Source of the DNA: Arthrobacter globiformis
GTDB taxonomy: Bacteria; Actinomycetota; Actinomycetes; Actinomycetales; Micrococcaceae
DNA length: 64,000 nucleotides
Assembly (NCBI RefSeq): GCF_003261175.1
Contig: NZ_QLNP01000095.1
Coordinates: 48,483-112,482, forward strand
Direction: 5' to 3'
The notes beneath the pieces are model-generated. The model searched no databases and was not told the origin of the DNA. It was given only the letters and a program-made list of their open reading frames with translations. A program made the position numbers and the translations under genes. Positions 9,101 through 16,734 of the stretch are shown in pieces. Every line of letters starts with the position of its first letter. The stretch's first letter is position 1.

Positions 9101-12100
9101 TGGCCAATGATTCCGACCCCGACGGCGACAATGTCACGCTTACAGCCAACCGGCTGGAAGCTGCCCCGGAGTTGAAGGCCGAAGTCATCGACGGACGGGT
9201 GCAGCTCACCGCCCCGTCGCCTTCCGAAGCCTCCGCCACAGCGATCGTCCGGTACGAGATCAGCGACGGCCGCGGCGGCACCGCCGTCGGAACCCTCAAA
9301 GTCCAGGCCCGCAAGGACGCCGCCACGTTGGCGCCCGTTGCCCGGGACGACCGGGTGGCGTTCGCGGAGACACTGGGCAAGGCCGTCGTCGAAGTCCCCG
9401 TCCTGAAGAACGACGAAGACCCGGACGGTGTGGCCGCGGAACTGAAGATAACCTTCCCGGAAGCGGCACCCACTGCCAGCATCTCGGCGCCCGGCAAGGT
9501 TTCGGTGCGGCTTGAGAGCCAGCCGCAGATCATCGCGTACACCGTCACCGACGTGGACAAGCTCAGCTCAACGGCGTTCATCGTGGTACCCGGCCTGCAG
9601 GGCCAGGCGCCCGCTCTACGGAGCACCGCACCGTTGGACGTGGTCAGCGGCCAACAGCTGACCATGAACCTGCGGGACCTGGTGGTGGTCCGTGCCGGCA
9701 AGAGTCCCCGCATCACCCAGGACACCAAGGTCCAGGCGGTCGCCTCTAATGGAGCGCCGCTCGTGAAGGACGCGACCACCATCGTGTTCACTTCCGCCGA
9801 CGACTACGCAGGCCCGGCAGCAGTTTCCCTCGAGGTCACCGACGGCGTGAGCGTTGACGACCCTGACGGGCGGACGGCGGTCCTGAGCATTGGCATCAGG
9901 GTCCTGCCCGACCCGGGGCGCAACCATCCTCCGACTTTCCCGTCCAGCACCGTGGACGCTGCGCCGGGCGAGGAAGCCACGCTTGACCTGCGCCAGGTGG
10001 CCACCGACGTCGACAAGGCAGACAAGGACAAGCTCACCTTTGCGCTGCAAGGGACACCGCCCGCCGGCATCAAGGCCTCCCTGGACGGCAGCCTTTTCAA
10101 AGCCACCGTGGGCAGCGCCGCCAAGGGGAGCACGCTGACCGTGCGCGTCACCGTCTCGGACGGGCGCAGCGCAGCGGTTGCCGGTGCCGTGGACGTCCGC
10201 GTGGTCGCGTCTAAGCGTCCGCTTACCGCAGCGAACGACGACGTCATCGCCAGCGCCCGGGCCGGGCAATCACAGCCGGTACCGGTGCTGGACAACGACA
10301 TCAACCCGTTCCCGGAATCACCGCTGAAAATCCTCAGCGCCGCCGTCGAAACCGGAAGGGGCACAGCCGCAGTGGAGGGCGGCGTCGTCGTCGTGACGCC
10401 CGCCGAGGAGTTCGTGGGCACAATGGTGGTCCGCTACCGGGTCCAGGACAAAACGCAGGACGCGGAACGCGAAGTTGACGGCCGCGTCCGGCTCACCGTC
10501 AAGGACAAGCCGGATGCTCCATCCACGCCGACTGTCGGGGAGGTGCGTGACCGTACCGTCGTCCTCAACTGGTCGCCTCCAGCCAACAACGGAGCGGCGA
10601 TCACCGGCTACAAGGTCAGCGGCAGCGGAGGGTTCTCGCAGCAGTGCCCTGCCACCACGTGCACGCTTACGGGCCTGACCAACAACGTGGAGTACACCTT
10701 CACTGTGGTGGCCACGAACGAGCTGGGGGACTCGGCGCCGTCTCCCGCTTCGGCACCTGCCCGTCCCGACGCGAAGCCGGATACCCCGGCAGCGCCGGCG
10801 CTGGTCTTTGGCGACAGATCCCTCACCGTAAACTGGGTACCTCCCAAGAGCAACGGCTCACCGGTGGAGAGCTACAACCTGGAGATCTCACCCGCACCTC
10901 CGGGAGGAAACGTCCGGGTGAGCAAGGTCACGGGAACGTCCTACCGGTGGACGGGCCTCCAGAACGGGACGCCGTACCAGGTCAGAGTCCAGGCTTCCAA
11001 CAAGGCGCCGGATCCATCAGAATGGAGCGCCTATTCAGCCAGCGTCATCCCGGCCGGCGCGCCGGGTGCCCCCGGTAAGCCAAGCACCACCCGGAGCACC
11101 TCCGGCGGGACGGAATCGATCATGGTGGTGTCGTGGACGCCCGCAGCGGACAACGGCGCCTCCATCGACACCTACACCGTCAACGCCATGCAGGGTGGGT
11201 CCACGGTAGCGAGCAGCACCGTGTCCGGCAGTCAGCTGAGCGTGCCTGTCACCGTCGGCAACTCCGCCACCGATTACACCTTCACGGTTGTCGCCAAAAA
11301 TAAGGCCGGTACGTCGGCCGCCAGTGCGCCGTCGGACCCCCGCCGCGCTTTCGGCGCGCCAGGTGCCGTCCCCGGCGTCCGGGCCGACCCATTGGACAAC
11401 GCGGTGCAGCTTTCCTTTGGTGCAGCCGCTGGCAACGGTGCGACACCGGGCTACCAGTACCAGGTCAACGGAGGCAGCTTCATGGCAGTGCCGTCCGACA
11501 AGGTCATCCGGTCCGGTGTGCCCAACAACGGCAACTACACCATCGGGGTGCGCGCCGTGAACAGCGCGGACGGCGCCACATACGAAGGGCCGGTCACCAA
11601 CTCCAACCCGGTGGCGCCGTACGGCAAACCGCACGCGGCGAGCATCAACCCCGTTACTGTGACCACGACGGTGAGGTTCGACGTCGGTGCCGTGGTCAAC
11701 AACGGACGCCGGGTCGTGGCACTGGAGTACCAGTCATCGGACGGGAAGTCAGGCACGCTGGGTGCCGGGGGAGGATCCGTCACCACCGGTAACGGATACG
11801 ACCAATCCATCTCCATCACCGTGACAGTCGTGGATGACCTCGGCCAGCGCACGGCGGTCTCGGCGACCGGAAGGACGGCGCCGGCGAAGTACCTCACGGT
11901 GGACAACGGCACCGCGAGTCCCGGTACCTGCGAGTGGCCCACCAACGGCACCTCTTCTCCGGACACAGCAGCCAACTGTGCCGCCGGCGGCGGAACCTTC
12001 GTGGCGCAGGGCACGCGGGTGCAGGTCCAGTGCGTGACCACCGGTGCCGCGTACACCATCTACGACGGCGCCACGGGCCGACCCACCGGGTCCACGAGCA

Positions 12101-12180
12101 ACGTTTGGTACAAGGTGATCAACAACCTCTGGATCCGTCCCACCGACGGGCCCGTGGATTCGGGGGTCCCGGCCTGCTGA
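6118..12180 (+). CDS. Giant Ig-like/fibronectin type III repeat surface protein
   Basis: 2,020 residues. One membrane helix at about 17-34 anchors it. Residues 40-390 contain repeated VWVTNSDMN- and VLVSDRG-like strands suggesting a beta-propeller. About nine cadherin/Ig-like repeats follow (394-1460), each marked by DNDSDPDGD-type calcium-binding turns, for example near 418, 1010 and 1100. Four FN3 modules (about 1463-1900) follow, with LNWSPPANNG and VNWVPPKSNG signatures. A small C-terminal Cys-containing domain ending WYKVINNLWIRP recalls bacterial SH3-like wall-binding modules. In related actinobacteria similar proteins are followed by MoxR ATPase, DUF58 and transglutaminase genes; here a strong terminator follows instead. 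A TATATT box lies at 6080-6085 and a GGGGGAC ribosome site precedes the ATG. A role in surface interaction or adhesion is inferred. Confidence 0.85.
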   Translation: MPLRLLTRAKQRALASATTFSAIGLLVVVAVIHPGFRTTQIDLNDGGVWVTNSDMNLVGHLNFQSKTLDGGLMAASADFDVLQHSSSVLVSDRGNASLGRVKVSEVTLEPPQQLPGSAVPAFGEKAVALADPNSGRLWVTQSSMLGSVDFDSQEPVLSDAKGVVATVGADDVVYAADPARGEVTSLRVNATGGVDSRNTVQYQSIRNKENVQVAAVGDQPVIFDADAGTLHLPSGRLAHLPDAADAKLQQSGAASDYVAVSTKKGLVKQPLDGSAATVVELGTSGTPATPVHVNGCVYAAWSGAGKYLRDCANAADSRRSDIPGAGARSNLVFRVNRDVVVLNDVTSGNVWLVTENMRLVANWDEIIPPPSKTEAQDEPAAEDNLVDTLPDRTKENRPPSATDDQFGVRPGRTTLLPVLDNDSDPDGDVLTVQLQGDNPGAGSVQAVYNGTGLQVKVPANATGTSQFRYLASDGRGGTAGATVTLTVKDPASNGAPAQKRVPTIILEQGKSISQNILTDWTDPDGDDLLLLGARTASEGDQVRTRADGLLTFKDVGSTLGKKDVVITVSDGRDQVEGTVVVDVRAKGDLPPKANADHVSGTAGQDILVFPLKNDSDPTGEGLRLTRVAGAKEQAITPDYQAGTFTFRAANAGTYYVTYLVTNGPDSSEGLVRIDVSAAGAGRGEPVAVADTALLPVGGEVLLDALANDSDPAGGVLVIQSVGLPRNTAVAVAVVNHQILRITDVRGLTAPTSLTYTVSNGVASSTGQVTILPIPAPAKLLPPVAAPDEITVRANDVATITVLANDTHPNGAKLKLKPVLVQGISSAQGLLAVSGDVLRFKAGRAGGTVHAIYAVAGPDGQEDSAQVTIHIRGEGTNSRPLPHNVTGRVVAGNTTRIAIPLDGIDPDGDSVTLVGLEQAPRKGTAVVGAHYVEYTAPANAAGQDTFTYVVEDRFGARSTARVAVGIAPAPGSNQRPRAVEDSITVLPGRHVAVDVLANDSDPDGDNVTLTANRLEAAPELKAEVIDGRVQLTAPSPSEASATAIVRYEISDGRGGTAVGTLKVQARKDAATLAPVARDDRVAFAETLGKAVVEVPVLKNDEDPDGVAAELKITFPEAAPTASISAPGKVSVRLESQPQIIAYTVTDVDKLSSTAFIVVPGLQGQAPALRSTAPLDVVSGQQLTMNLRDLVVVRAGKSPRITQDTKVQAVASNGAPLVKDATTIVFTSADDYAGPAAVSLEVTDGVSVDDPDGRTAVLSIGIRVLPDPGRNHPPTFPSSTVDAAPGEEATLDLRQVATDVDKADKDKLTFALQGTPPAGIKASLDGSLFKATVGSAAKGSTLTVRVTVSDGRSAAVAGAVDVRVVASKRPLTAANDDVIASARAGQSQPVPVLDNDINPFPESPLKILSAAVETGRGTAAVEGGVVVVTPAEEFVGTMVVRYRVQDKTQDAEREVDGRVRLTVKDKPDAPSTPTVGEVRDRTVVLNWSPPANNGAAITGYKVSGSGGFSQQCPATTCTLTGLTNNVEYTFTVVATNELGDSAPSPASAPARPDAKPDTPAAPALVFGDRSLTVNWVPPKSNGSPVESYNLEISPAPPGGNVRVSKVTGTSYRWTGLQNGTPYQVRVQASNKAPDPSEWSAYSASVIPAGAPGAPGKPSTTRSTSGGTESIMVVSWTPAADNGASIDTYTVNAMQGGSTVASSTVSGSQLSVPVTVGNSATDYTFTVVAKNKAGTSAASAPSDPRRAFGAPGAVPGVRADPLDNAVQLSFGAAAGNGATPGYQYQVNGGSFMAVPSDKVIRSGVPNNGNYTIGVRAVNSADGATYEGPVTNSNPVAPYGKPHAASINPVTVTTTVRFDVGAVVNNGRRVVALEYQSSDGKSGTLGAGGGSVTTGNGYDQSISITVTVVDDLGQRTAVSATGRTAPAKYLTVDNGTASPGTCEWPTNGTSSPDTAANCAAGGGTFVAQGTRVQVQCVTTGAAYTIYDGATGRPTGSTSNVWYKVINNLWIRPTDGPVDSGVPAC

Positions 12181-12210
12181 CGCGGCCTTCAGACCACCGG
12201 ACTGTCCAGC

Positions 12211-12246
12211 TGAACGCCCCGGCCGCTTCCGCGGCCGGGGCGTTCA
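12211..12246 (+). terminator. Terminator after the giant repeat protein
   Basis: Perfect 16-bp stem (12211-12226 with 12231-12246) and a 4-base loop, 30 bases after the stop codon of the repeat protein. Only a short T-run follows. Confidence 0.75.
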
Positions 12247-12408
12247 GCGTTTCATGGGCAGCACTAACATCATTGGGCTGTGCAGGGGGCTGGCGTTAGC
12301 CCACTGGCACGGAAATGCAGGTCAAATAACTGCCCCTTCACCGGAGGCGGCATCAGGGACATCATTGGATTGCCGGGCCGCGGCGGTGCACTCAGATTGG
12401 AGAAGGTC

Positions 12409-12576
12409 ATGATTAAGGCCCTGCTGTGCAAGCTGAATATTCGGCACGAATGGCACGTCGAGCATACCGAAGACGGAAGTTTGTATAAGCGCTGTTTGAG
12501 GTGCGGCAAGGATGACGACCGCGGCGGCGGTGGAACCGGCACCTTCAGCGCGTGGGCTGGACCGGCAGGAGGGTGA
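12409..12576 (+). CDS. Small Cys-containing protein of unknown function
   Basis: 55 residues starting MIKALLCKLNIRHEW, with GGAGAAGG as ribosome site just upstream. The core H-EW-HVEHTEDGSLYKRCLRCGKD has a C-x2-C pair plus several His, resembling a short zinc-knuckle seen in many small actinobacterial hypothetical proteins (pattern HxW ... RCxRCGKD). The tail after residue 38 is Gly-rich and low complexity and may be poorly conserved. A longer reading from 12280 has no ribosome site and is less likely. No function is known to me. It lies alone in the gene-poor stretch next to the tRNA-Leu repeat. Confidence 0.55.
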   Translation: MIKALLCKLNIRHEWHVEHTEDGSLYKRCLRCGKDDDRGGGGTGTFSAWAGPAGG

Positions 12577-12903
12577 GGTCACCATCCGGATCGACCAGGA
12601 GGAAATACGTAACGGAGCCACATTTGATTTTTCCGACTTCGGATTCCCGGGGTTTTCCCTTCGTGCGCGGAGGGGGACCCGAACCCCGTGCCTGGAACGG
12701 CTAGCCTTCCCGGAGGTTTTCAACGAGGCAACAGGCCGTTGAAGCGGCGCCGGAGGACAGGGCCCTGCCGTTGCCGGTCCGCCTCGGTGCCGGATGATTT
12801 CGAGGACCGGACGGCATCAGTGGAACGGGGGCGAGTGGCTGTCCTTGCCCAAGTTGTGGACCTCAGGGCAATAGCTTCCCCGCGTGTGTCACGGCGGGCA
12901 CAG
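12577..12903. other. Gene-poor stretch containing the displaced tRNA 3' copy
   Basis: 327 bases without a supportable gene. The only recognisable element is the tRNA-Leu 3'-end copy at 12641-12687. Reading frames crossing it encode only translated tRNA sequence and were discounted. Confidence 0.5.
12641..12687 (-). repeat. Imperfect copy of tRNA-Leu 3' end plus first terminator arm
   Basis: These 47 bases match 13838-13883 with about four differences and one indel. The match covers the T-arm and acceptor 3' strand of tRNA-Leu and the first arm of its terminator, in the same orientation. The rest of the tRNA is absent here. This is the layout left when an element integrates into a tRNA 3' end (displaced half-site), although the divergence indicates age or a related source tRNA. 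Confidence 0.7.
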
Positions 12904-13317
12904 TCAAGACGCCATGGCGTTCTGGACCGTCCCTGCCCGGCGGCTGGGGTGCGTGAGATGCGCGACGTCCGCGAGGGCTTTCTGCAGGTGCGGAAGCTGG
13001 CGTTCGATGTCCCTAGCGACGTCTGTTGCGACGGCCCAGTCAGCCAAGGCCAACTCGAGTTCGCTGCAGAGCTGGTTCATTCTTAGCGCCCCGACGAGCC
13101 ACGATTTCGTCTTCAGGCTCCGTGCGGCATCCAGCACCAGATCCCTATCCAGCGCGGCAACTGTGCCGACGATCCGCTCAACGAAGCGGGGGAGGAGAGT
13201 CACGTAATCAGCGCTGAAGGACTCGGCCGCCTCCGGGGATGCCTCGTCTGCGAGTTTCCGGAGATGCTGTGCATCCAGCGTCCGTGCTCTCTCACCCAGC
13301 CGTTTCCCTCTGCGCAT
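12904..13317 (-). CDS. HPt-domain-like protein lacking the phospho-accepting His
   Basis: 137 residues from the Met at 13317, which has a good GGAGGGAG ribosome site; an upstream in-frame extension to 13677 lacks coding character. The helical pattern LLPRFVERIVGTVAALD, then AARSLKTKSWLVGALRM and LCSELELAL matches the four-helix histidine phosphotransfer (HPt) fold, in which the conserved signature is AH(S/T)LK followed by GA. Here the His position is Arg (AARSLK), so phosphotransfer is unlikely and the domain may act as a binding or inhibitory module. No histidine kinase or response regulator is nearby. It sits inside the tRNA-repeat-bounded segment. Confidence 0.5.
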   Translation of the reverse strand: MRRGKRLGERARTLDAQHLRKLADEASPEAAESFSADYVTLLPRFVERIVGTVAALDRDLVLDAARSLKTKSWLVGALRMNQLCSELELALADWAVATDVARDIERQLPHLQKALADVAHLTHPSRRAGTVQNAMAS

Positions 13318-13820
13318 TGCCCGACTCCCTCCACGCCCCACTGGGGCCACCGCGGCCCGAAACCGCCGGCCGGCCGTGCTATGTCGGCTGCCGTCGGCTC
13401 GATGGCCTGCTTCCTTGCACCAGAATGGGTCGTCGCCATCAAGGATGGCGCAGCGAACGCGCGGTATGGGATCAAGAAACTGCGAATCCCGGTGATGGGT
13501 ACCTATGGAGCCGGGGCCACGGCGCTCTGCTGACTTGCTGTAGCGCCACGGGATGATCTTCGCGCCCGGGCGTGGTGCGCCGATGGCATGGTTGTGCCTG
13601 CTCGGCAGGTAGCCACTTACTTCGTCCCGGTGGATGATCCAGGTTGTGTCGATGGCGAGGCAGGCGCTAAGTTCCACCCGGACGTACTAGGTAACGGAAC
13701 CACTTTTTTCTTGCTTCGGCAGTGCCACAAACGGCCACTTTGTGGCGATCGCTTTGCAGATGTCGCATTTCGACACTCGGGCGGATGTGTTTGGATCCGG
13801 GAGGTTTGGGGAAACAAAAA
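13318..13820. other. Gene-poor DNA between HPt-like gene and tRNA-Leu
   Basis: About 500 bases with no gene I can support. A forward frame at 13381-13533 has GC-rich third positions and a protein-like reading (PEWVVAIKDG, then RYGIKKLRIPVMGTYG) but no plausible start or ribosome site; it may be a fragment of a lost gene. Frames running into the tRNA are spurious. Confidence 0.35.
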
Positions 13821-13851
13821 AACCCCGGGAATCCATTGGATTCCCGGGGTT
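13821..13851 (-). terminator. Terminator of tRNA-Leu
   Basis: A 14-bp perfect stem (13821-13834 with 13838-13851) and 3-base loop lie 8 bases downstream of the tRNA on the reverse strand and are followed by a T-rich run (complement of 13811-13821). This is a classic intrinsic terminator. Confidence 0.85.
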
Positions 13852-13859
13852 TCCCTTTG

Positions 13860-13942
13860 TGCGCGGAGGGGGACTTGAACCCCCACCCCCTTTCGAGGAC
13901 TAGCACCTCAAGCTAGCGCGTCTGCCATTCCGCCACCCGCGC
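13860..13942 (-). tRNA. tRNA-Leu (anticodon GAG)
   Basis: 83-base tRNA read on the reverse strand. The acceptor stem GCGCGGG pairs with TCCGCGC and discriminator A; CCA is not encoded. The anticodon stem CTAGC/GCTAG encloses loop TTGAGGT, giving anticodon GAG for CUC/CUU codons. A long variable arm is present, as expected of a class II tRNA, and the T-loop is TTCAAGT. An intrinsic terminator follows and a partial copy of its 3' end occurs 1.2 kb away. Confidence 0.95.
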
Positions 13943-14134
13943 AGGTGGTATTTCGGAGGACTCTCCCGCCTTTCAGCGGTTCGCATCTCTCCGAAGCAGC
14001 GAGAAAAACTCTAACACGAACTTTCCGGAAAGATGGAATCGAGTCGACTGGGTAGGCTGAACCTGGGCGTTCGGGCCGCCAAAAGCCGCGCCAACCCGCA
14101 TAAATCCGCGTTTTCCCGCTACAAGGAGTGATCA

Positions 14135-15439
14135 ATGACACAGATCCGGCCAGAGGATGAAGTCGTCACCATCTGCCAGGAGCTCATCCGCATCGATTCA
14201 TCCAACTACGGGGACGGCTCAGGTCCCGGCGAACGTGCCGCGGCCGAATACACCGCCGGCCTGATCAGTGAAGTGGGGCTCGACGCCGAGATCTTCGAGT
14301 CGGAGCCTGGCCGGGCCAGCGTTGTCACCCGCATGGCAGGGGAGGACCCCTCCGCAAGCGCCCTCGTGGTCCACGGCCACCTGGACGTGGTGCCCGCCCT
14401 CCGTGAGCAGTGGTCTGTGGACCCGTTTGGCGCCGAACTCAAGGACGGTCTGATCTGGGGCCGCGGCGCGGTGGACATGAAGGACATGGACGCCATGATC
14501 CTGTCCGTCCTGCGAGACTTTGCCCGCACTGGCCGCAAGCCGAAGCGGGACATCATCTTCGCGTTCTTCGCGGATGAGGAAGCCGGCGGCGTTCACGGTT
14601 CCCAGTTCGCGGTGAAGCACCGGCCCGAACTGTTCGAGGGGGCCACGGAGGCCATCTCCGAAGTGGGCGGATTCTCCGCCACCATCGGCGGCCAGCGCAC
14701 GTACCTCCTCCAGACGGCGGAGAAGGGCATCTCGTGGCTGCGCCTCGTGGCCCATGGCCGCGCCGGCCACGGGTCCCAGATCAGCACGGACAACGCCATT
14801 ACACGGCTCGCCGCCGCCGTGACCCGCATCGGCGAGCACGATTGGCCCATCGAGCTGACGGCCACCACACGCCAGTTCCTCGACGGCGTGACCGAACTGA
14901 CCGGCGTCGAGTTTGATCCCGACAACCCCGACAGGCTGCTGAAGGAACTGGGCACTGTGGCACGCTTCGTGGGCGCCACGCTGCAGAACACCTCCAACCC
15001 CACACTCCTGCGGGGCGGCTACAAGCACAACGTCATTCCCGAATCGGCCGAGGCGCTGGTTGACTGCCGGACACTGCCGGGCCAGCAGGAGCACGTTTTG
15101 GAGATCGTCCGGGAACTGGCGGGCAGCGGCGTGGACGTCAGCTACGTCCACCAGGATGTCTCCCTGGAAGTCCCGTTCTCCGGCAACCTCGTAGACTCGA
15201 TGATCGACGCCCTTCACTCGGAGGACCCCGGCGCGAAGGTCCTGCCCTACACGCTGTCCGGCGGCACCGACAACAAGGCGCTCAGCAAGCTCGGCATCAC
15301 AGGCTATGGGTTCGCGCCCCTTCAGCTGCCGGACGACCTCGACTTCACCGGCATGTTCCACGGCGTTGACGAGCGCGTCCCGGCCGATTCCTTGAAGTTC
15401 GGGGCAAGCGTCCTGAACACGCTGCTCACCAACTACTGA
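14135..15439 (+). CDS. M20 family dipeptidase/peptidase
   Basis: 434 residues, preceded by a near-ideal AAGGAGTGATCA ribosome site. Metallopeptidase M20 (ArgE/DapE/CPG2-like) signatures are present: VVHGHLDVVPA with the first metal His and catalytic Asp, GRGAVDMK with the bridging Asp, DEEAGG with the catalytic Glu/metal Glu pair, a dimerisation-domain insert with HGRAGHGSQ, and a late GGTDNK segment followed by FAP. These zinc enzymes hydrolyse dipeptides or N-acyl amino acids in the cytoplasm; the exact substrate is unknown. The acyl-CoA dehydrogenase gene starts 8 bases after its stop, so they form a two-gene operon. Confidence 0.88.
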   Translation: MTQIRPEDEVVTICQELIRIDSSNYGDGSGPGERAAAEYTAGLISEVGLDAEIFESEPGRASVVTRMAGEDPSASALVVHGHLDVVPALREQWSVDPFGAELKDGLIWGRGAVDMKDMDAMILSVLRDFARTGRKPKRDIIFAFFADEEAGGVHGSQFAVKHRPELFEGATEAISEVGGFSATIGGQRTYLLQTAEKGISWLRLVAHGRAGHGSQISTDNAITRLAAAVTRIGEHDWPIELTATTRQFLDGVTELTGVEFDPDNPDRLLKELGTVARFVGATLQNTSNPTLLRGGYKHNVIPESAEALVDCRTLPGQQEHVLEIVRELAGSGVDVSYVHQDVSLEVPFSGNLVDSMIDALHSEDPGAKVLPYTLSGGTDNKALSKLGITGYGFAPLQLPDDLDFTGMFHGVDERVPADSLKFGASVLNTLLTNY

Positions 15440-15447
15440 GGACGCGA

Positions 15448-16632
15448 GTGGACCCCCAAACACCCCCGAACCCGGACCCGGAACGGCTGCTGCCTGACGA
15501 CCTGCTCGAGCGGATCCGTGGGAGAGCGGCGGGATACGACGAGCGGAACAGCTTCTTCACCGAGGACCTCGAGGAACTGGCCGCAGCCGGCTACCTGAAG
15601 CTCTTCGTTCCGGAGGCCGACGGCGGGGCAGGCCTTGGCCTGGAGGCTGCGGTCCGCTGCCAGCGCCGGCTGGCGACGGCGGCCCCGGCCACCGCCCTGG
15701 CAGTCAACATGCACCTGGTCTGGACGGGGGTGGCGCGCATCCTGGCCGAACGCGGCGACTCTTCCCTGGACTTCGTGCTGCAGGAGGCTGCGGCGGGGGA
15801 AGTCTTCGCCTTCGGCAACTCCGAGGCCGGTAACGACTCCGTTCTTTTCGATTCGCTGACGGAGGCCAAGCCCCTGCCGGACGGCAGCTACTCGTTCACG
15901 GGCACCAAGATCTTCACGAGCCTTTCACCGGCTTGGACGCGCCTGGGCATCTTCGGCAAGGACCCGGCCGCGCGGGAGGGCGAAGGTGAACTCGTGCACG
16001 GCTTCATCCGGCGGGACACGGCCGACTACCGGATACGGGAGGACTGGAACACGCTGGGCATGCGCGCCAGCCAGTCCAACAGCACCATTCTGGACGGCGC
16101 TGTTGTCCCGCCCAGCCGCATCTTCCGTAAGCTGCCGGTGGGACCCAACGCGGATCCACTGATTTTCGCCATCTTCGCGTGCTTTGAAACGCTGCTTGCC
16201 GGCGTCTACGCGGGCATCGGAGAACGGGCCCTGGTGCTGGCCGTGGACGCCGCGAAGCGCAGGACATCATTCAAGAATGGGGGCCGGAGCCTGGCCCAGG
16301 ACCCCGATATCCGCTGGAAGGTGGCCGAGGCCGCCCTCGCCATGGATGCCCTGTACCCCCAGCTATCGGTGGTGGCCGGCGATGTGGACCGGCTGGCGGA
16401 TTACGGCAGCCAGTGGTTTCCGAAGCTAGTGGGCGTCAAGATCCGGGCGACGGAAACGGCGCGGACGGTGGTGGACCTTGCTATCCGGGTCTCCGGGGGA
16501 TCCAGCTACTTCAGGGGGTCGGAACTGGAACGCCTGTACCGTGACGTCCTGGCCGGCATGTTCCACCCCTCGGACGACGAGTCGGCGCACAACACGGTTG
16601 CCAATGCCTGGCTGGGTCCGCTCGAAGAATAA
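15448..16632 (+). CDS. Acyl-CoA dehydrogenase family protein
   Basis: 394 residues from a GTG start close behind the dipeptidase gene. The N-terminal helical domain (ELAAAGYLKLFVPEADGG, near residues 46-63), a central beta domain with FTGTKIFTS, and a C-terminal four-helix bundle with IRVSGGSSYFRGSELERLYRD fit the flavin acyl-CoA dehydrogenase fold. These FAD enzymes normally oxidise the alpha-beta bond of acyl-CoAs, but this subgroup also includes flavin monooxygenases of the DszC/HpaH type. An FGNSEAGND segment lies at the FAD/substrate loop. Substrate unassigned. Confidence 0.8.
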   Translation: MDPQTPPNPDPERLLPDDLLERIRGRAAGYDERNSFFTEDLEELAAAGYLKLFVPEADGGAGLGLEAAVRCQRRLATAAPATALAVNMHLVWTGVARILAERGDSSLDFVLQEAAAGEVFAFGNSEAGNDSVLFDSLTEAKPLPDGSYSFTGTKIFTSLSPAWTRLGIFGKDPAAREGEGELVHGFIRRDTADYRIREDWNTLGMRASQSNSTILDGAVVPPSRIFRKLPVGPNADPLIFAIFACFETLLAGVYAGIGERALVLAVDAAKRRTSFKNGGRSLAQDPDIRWKVAEAALAMDALYPQLSVVAGDVDRLADYGSQWFPKLVGVKIRATETARTVVDLAIRVSGGSSYFRGSELERLYRDVLAGMFHPSDDESAHNTVANAWLGPLEE

Positions 16633-16688
16633 CCGCAGCGTTTACGGGCAGAGGAACTCCAGCGGACAACCGGAGCAGGCACCATGAA

Positions 16689-16720
16689 GTGGGCGCGCGC
16701 CATCTGAGGCGCGCGCCCAC
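16689..16720. terminator. Hairpin between convergent genes
   Basis: Perfect 13-bp GC-rich stem (16689-16701 with 16708-16720), 6-base loop, between the acyl-CoA dehydrogenase and the convergent DUF5703 gene. No T-run, but the position suggests a bidirectional terminator. Confidence 0.6.
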
Positions 16721-16734
16721 CCGGCCGGAGCGGC

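Larger units (their letters stand above)
12641..13883. mobile_element. Possible decayed element flanked by tRNA-Leu 3' repeats
   Basis: About 1.15 kb between two direct copies of the tRNA-Leu 3' end. It contains an HPt-like gene and coding-like debris but no integrase, transposase or replication gene. A shorter similarity (GTAACGGNNCCAC at about 12609 and 13691) lies near both ends. I infer the remains of an integrated element or an integration hot spot; the repeat is observed, the mobility is inference. Confidence 0.35.

Noticed and set aside
12512-12742. Forward frame across the tRNA-Leu 3' copy
   Set aside because: About a third of it is translated antisense tRNA sequence; the same artefact appears at the intact tRNA.
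13588-13906. Open frames on both strands running into tRNA-Leu
   Set aside because: They depend on the tRNA and its terminator for much of their length and have no ribosome site or domain.
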